Shown: in pieces, positions 6,610-8,109 of the stretch
How the letters are laid out: each line of letters opens with the position of its first letter
Position numbering within the stretch: the first letter of the stretch is position 1
DNA from: Deltaproteobacteria bacterium
GTDB taxonomy: Bacteria > Desulfobacterota > Syntrophia > Syntrophales > UBA5619
Length of the DNA: 8,109 nucleotides
NCBI GenBank assembly: GCA_023487865.1
Contig: JAMDBG010000121.1
Span: 1-8,109 of the forward strand
Direction of reading: 5' to 3'
Program-made: the position numbers and the translations under genes
Notes under the pieces: model-generated
What the model was told of the DNA's origin: nothing
The model's database searches: none
Seen by the model: only the letters and a program-made list of their open reading frames with translations

Positions 6610-7842
6610 ATGTCGCTTGTCGTACCGTTCCGGGCTCTCAGGCCGGTCACATCATTCGCCAGCCAGGTTGCCGCCCCTCCCTATGACGTCATGAACTGCG
6701 AGGAGGCGAAGCGCTTCGTCAGCGGGAATCCGCTTAGTTTTCTCCATGTGGAAAAATCGGAGATTGACGTGCCCGATGCGGGAGAGGCGGATGATCAACG
6801 GATCTACAACAGGGCAAAGGCCAATTTGGAGGGAATGATCGGTCAGGGGATCCTCCGGCGCGAAGAGGCACCGGCGTTTTATCTCTACCGCCAGCGGGTC
6901 GGGGAACGATGCCAGACAGGGATCGTGGCCGGAGTCAGTATTGCCGAGTACGAAGCCGGACGGATCAAGCGGCACGAACTGACGCGGGCCGACAAGGAAC
7001 TGGAGAGAACGCGTCATATCGATACCGTCGGTGCGCAGACAGGCCCGGTTCTGCTCACGTATCGCAGCAGGGAAACGATCGAACGTTTGGCGACGCAGGT
7101 CGCCGCCAGAGCGCCCGAGTATGATTTCACTGCCGGGGACGGTGTGGTCCATACTGTCTGGGTTCTCAGCCATCCGGCGGAGATGCGTGCTGTGGTGGAA
7201 GGATTCGCACCGGTTGAATGCCTCTACATCGCCGACGGGCATCACCGGGCCGCCGCCGCTGCGACGGTCGCCCACCTGCGGAAGGATCGAAATCAGGGGA
7301 ATCAGGGGTCTCATATCCTGATGGCCGTCCTCTTCCCTAAGGAGCAGCTCCGGATTATGGATTACAACCGGGCTGTTCAGGATCTCAACGGCCTCACGGC
7401 AGAGGCGTATTTGGACCGTGTCGGTCAAAGCTTTTTGATTTCCGCAGGCAATGCAGCAAAAGCACCGATGCGGCGCCATGAATTCGGGATGTATCTGGGC
7501 GGATCATGGCGTCAGCTTGCAGCCCGGAAGGAGATTTTACGGGACGACGATCCGATAGCAGGCCTCGACGTTTCCCTCCTCCAGGACCACCTCCTCGGGC
7601 CGGTTCTGGGCATCCGTGATCCGCGGACGGACCCCCGGATTTCGTTCATCGGTGGTATCCGGGGGATGGTCGAACTGGAAAATCTCGTTGACCGGGGTGC
7701 TTGCGCTGTGGCATTTTCCCTTTTTCCCCCGACCGTGGAGGAGATGATGGCCGTAGCGGATTCCGGAAAGGTCATGCCGCCGAAGTCCACCTGGTTCGAA
7801 CCAAAGCTCTTAAGCGGCCTTTTTGTCCATCTGCTGGAGTGA
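6610..7842 (+). CDS. DUF1015 family protein
   Basis: This 410-residue protein matches the widespread DUF1015 (COG4198) family. Typical motifs are present: AAPPYDV at 21-27, KRHELTRADKE at 120-130 followed by RTRHI, and ADGHHR at 208-213. The full length is usual. The function is unproven. From memory, in other bacteria the gene often sits beside serA/serC of serine synthesis, and the DGHHR motif resembles one in ParB-fold free-serine kinases (SerK/SbnI). A small-molecule phosphotransfer role is therefore an idea only. The start is well set by AGGAG six bases before the ATG. The next gene starts two bases after its stop, so the two are surely co-transcribed. No transmembrane segment or signal peptide is visible. 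Confidence 0.93.
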   Translation: MSLVVPFRALRPVTSFASQVAAPPYDVMNCEEAKRFVSGNPLSFLHVEKSEIDVPDAGEADDQRIYNRAKANLEGMIGQGILRREEAPAFYLYRQRVGERCQTGIVAGVSIAEYEAGRIKRHELTRADKELERTRHIDTVGAQTGPVLLTYRSRETIERLATQVAARAPEYDFTAGDGVVHTVWVLSHPAEMRAVVEGFAPVECLYIADGHHRAAAAATVAHLRKDRNQGNQGSHILMAVLFPKEQLRIMDYNRAVQDLNGLTAEAYLDRVGQSFLISAGNAAKAPMRRHEFGMYLGGSWRQLAARKEILRDDDPIAGLDVSLLQDHLLGPVLGIRDPRTDPRISFIGGIRGMVELENLVDRGACAVAFSLFPPTVEEMMAVADSGKVMPPKSTWFEPKLLSGLFVHLLE

Positions 7843-7844
7843 CA

Positions 7845-8109
7845 ATGGACAAGGATGTCCCCGCAGTAGAATCCGACGAGAAGGTCGATAGCATCCTCGA
7901 TGGCCGACTCCGGATCATTCAAAAGAAAACCGGTTATCGCTTTTCCCTGGACGCCCTTCTCCTTGCCTATTTTGCTGGTCTTAATGAAGGGGAGGATCTG
8001 ATCGATTTGGGTACGGGAAGCGGGATCATCGCCCTGATCCTGGCGGCCCGTTACCCCCGCCTAAGGGTTCTCGGGATCGAGATCCAGGAGCAACTGGCGA
8101 CGATGGCAA
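7845..8109 (+). CDS. TrmN6-like tRNA1(Val) A37 N6-methyltransferase (3' end outside window)
   Basis: The first 88 residues of a SAM-dependent methyltransferase are visible. LDGRLRIIQKKTGYRFSLDA (18-37, one base-binding-type N-terminal hallmark of the YfiC/TrmN6 family) precedes SAM motif I, DLGTGSG (54-60), and an acidic residue after the next strand (GIEIQ). In E. coli the TrmN6 protein methylates N6 of adenosine 37 in tRNA1(Val). The NPPF/NPPY catalytic motif expected further on lies beyond the window, so the amino-methyltransferase class is inferred from the N-terminal part. GGAG lies five bases before the ATG, overlapping the end of the DUF1015 gene. Confidence 0.85.
   Translation, partial: MDKDVPAVESDEKVDSILDGRLRIIQKKTGYRFSLDALLLAYFAGLNEGEDLIDLGTGSGIIALILAARYPRLRVLGIEIQEQLATMA

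Noticed and set aside
6652..7479. A 275-codon minus-strand frame opposite the DUF1015 gene
   Set aside because: It is fully antisense to a gene with clear family motifs, has no recognisable domain, and such frames are common opposite GC-rich coding sequence.

Overview
The window looks like a piece of ordinary chromosome from a GC-rich, chemotactic, probably anaerobic Gram-negative bacterium. Gene content and protein style (a chemoreceptor with a tethered tail, an mtaB-rnc-radical SAM-era cluster, DUF1015 next to a TrmN6-like methyltransferase) fit the Deltaproteobacteria/Desulfobacterota, perhaps the Syntrophales. That placement is from general family knowledge, not from a search. I see no IS element, integrase, phage gene, CRISPR array, tRNA or rRNA gene.

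Layout. (1) Positions 1-899, plus strand: the cytoplasmic signalling end of a methyl-accepting chemotaxis protein whose N-terminus lies outside the window. (2) Positions 900-1088: a non-coding gap between converging genes. (3) Positions 1089-5270, minus strand: a tight cluster transcribed leftward in the order mtaB, rnc, an Elp3-like radical SAM gene, era. The radical SAM gene is split by a one-base frameshift in a run of seven C (coding strand). (4) Positions 5271-5472: a divergent promoter region in which one TTGTCAA/TTGACAA box can serve as the -35 element on both strands. A 29-codon leader ORF with its own ribosome binding site lies upstream of mtaB and ends inside the mtaB start. (5) Positions 5473-5916, plus strand: a small unrecognised membrane protein with two transmembrane segments and a Lys/Glu/Gly heptad repeat tail. 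(6) Positions 5926-6408, minus strand: a small YqiA-like alpha/beta hydrolase, converging on the previous gene with 9 bases between. (7) Positions 6610-8109, plus strand: a DUF1015 protein followed after 2 bases by the start of a TrmN6-like tRNA methyltransferase that runs off the window.

The common theme is RNA: MtaB and the TrmN6-like protein both belong to families acting on adenosine 37 of tRNA, RNase III processes rRNA precursors, Era helps assemble the 30S subunit, and the Elp3-like enzyme may be another RNA-modifying radical SAM protein. I did not find a convincing new multi-gene system. The points most worth checking are the frameshift, the mtaB leader ORF with its shared-box divergent promoter, the heptad-repeat membrane protein, and the DGHHR motif of the DUF1015 protein.
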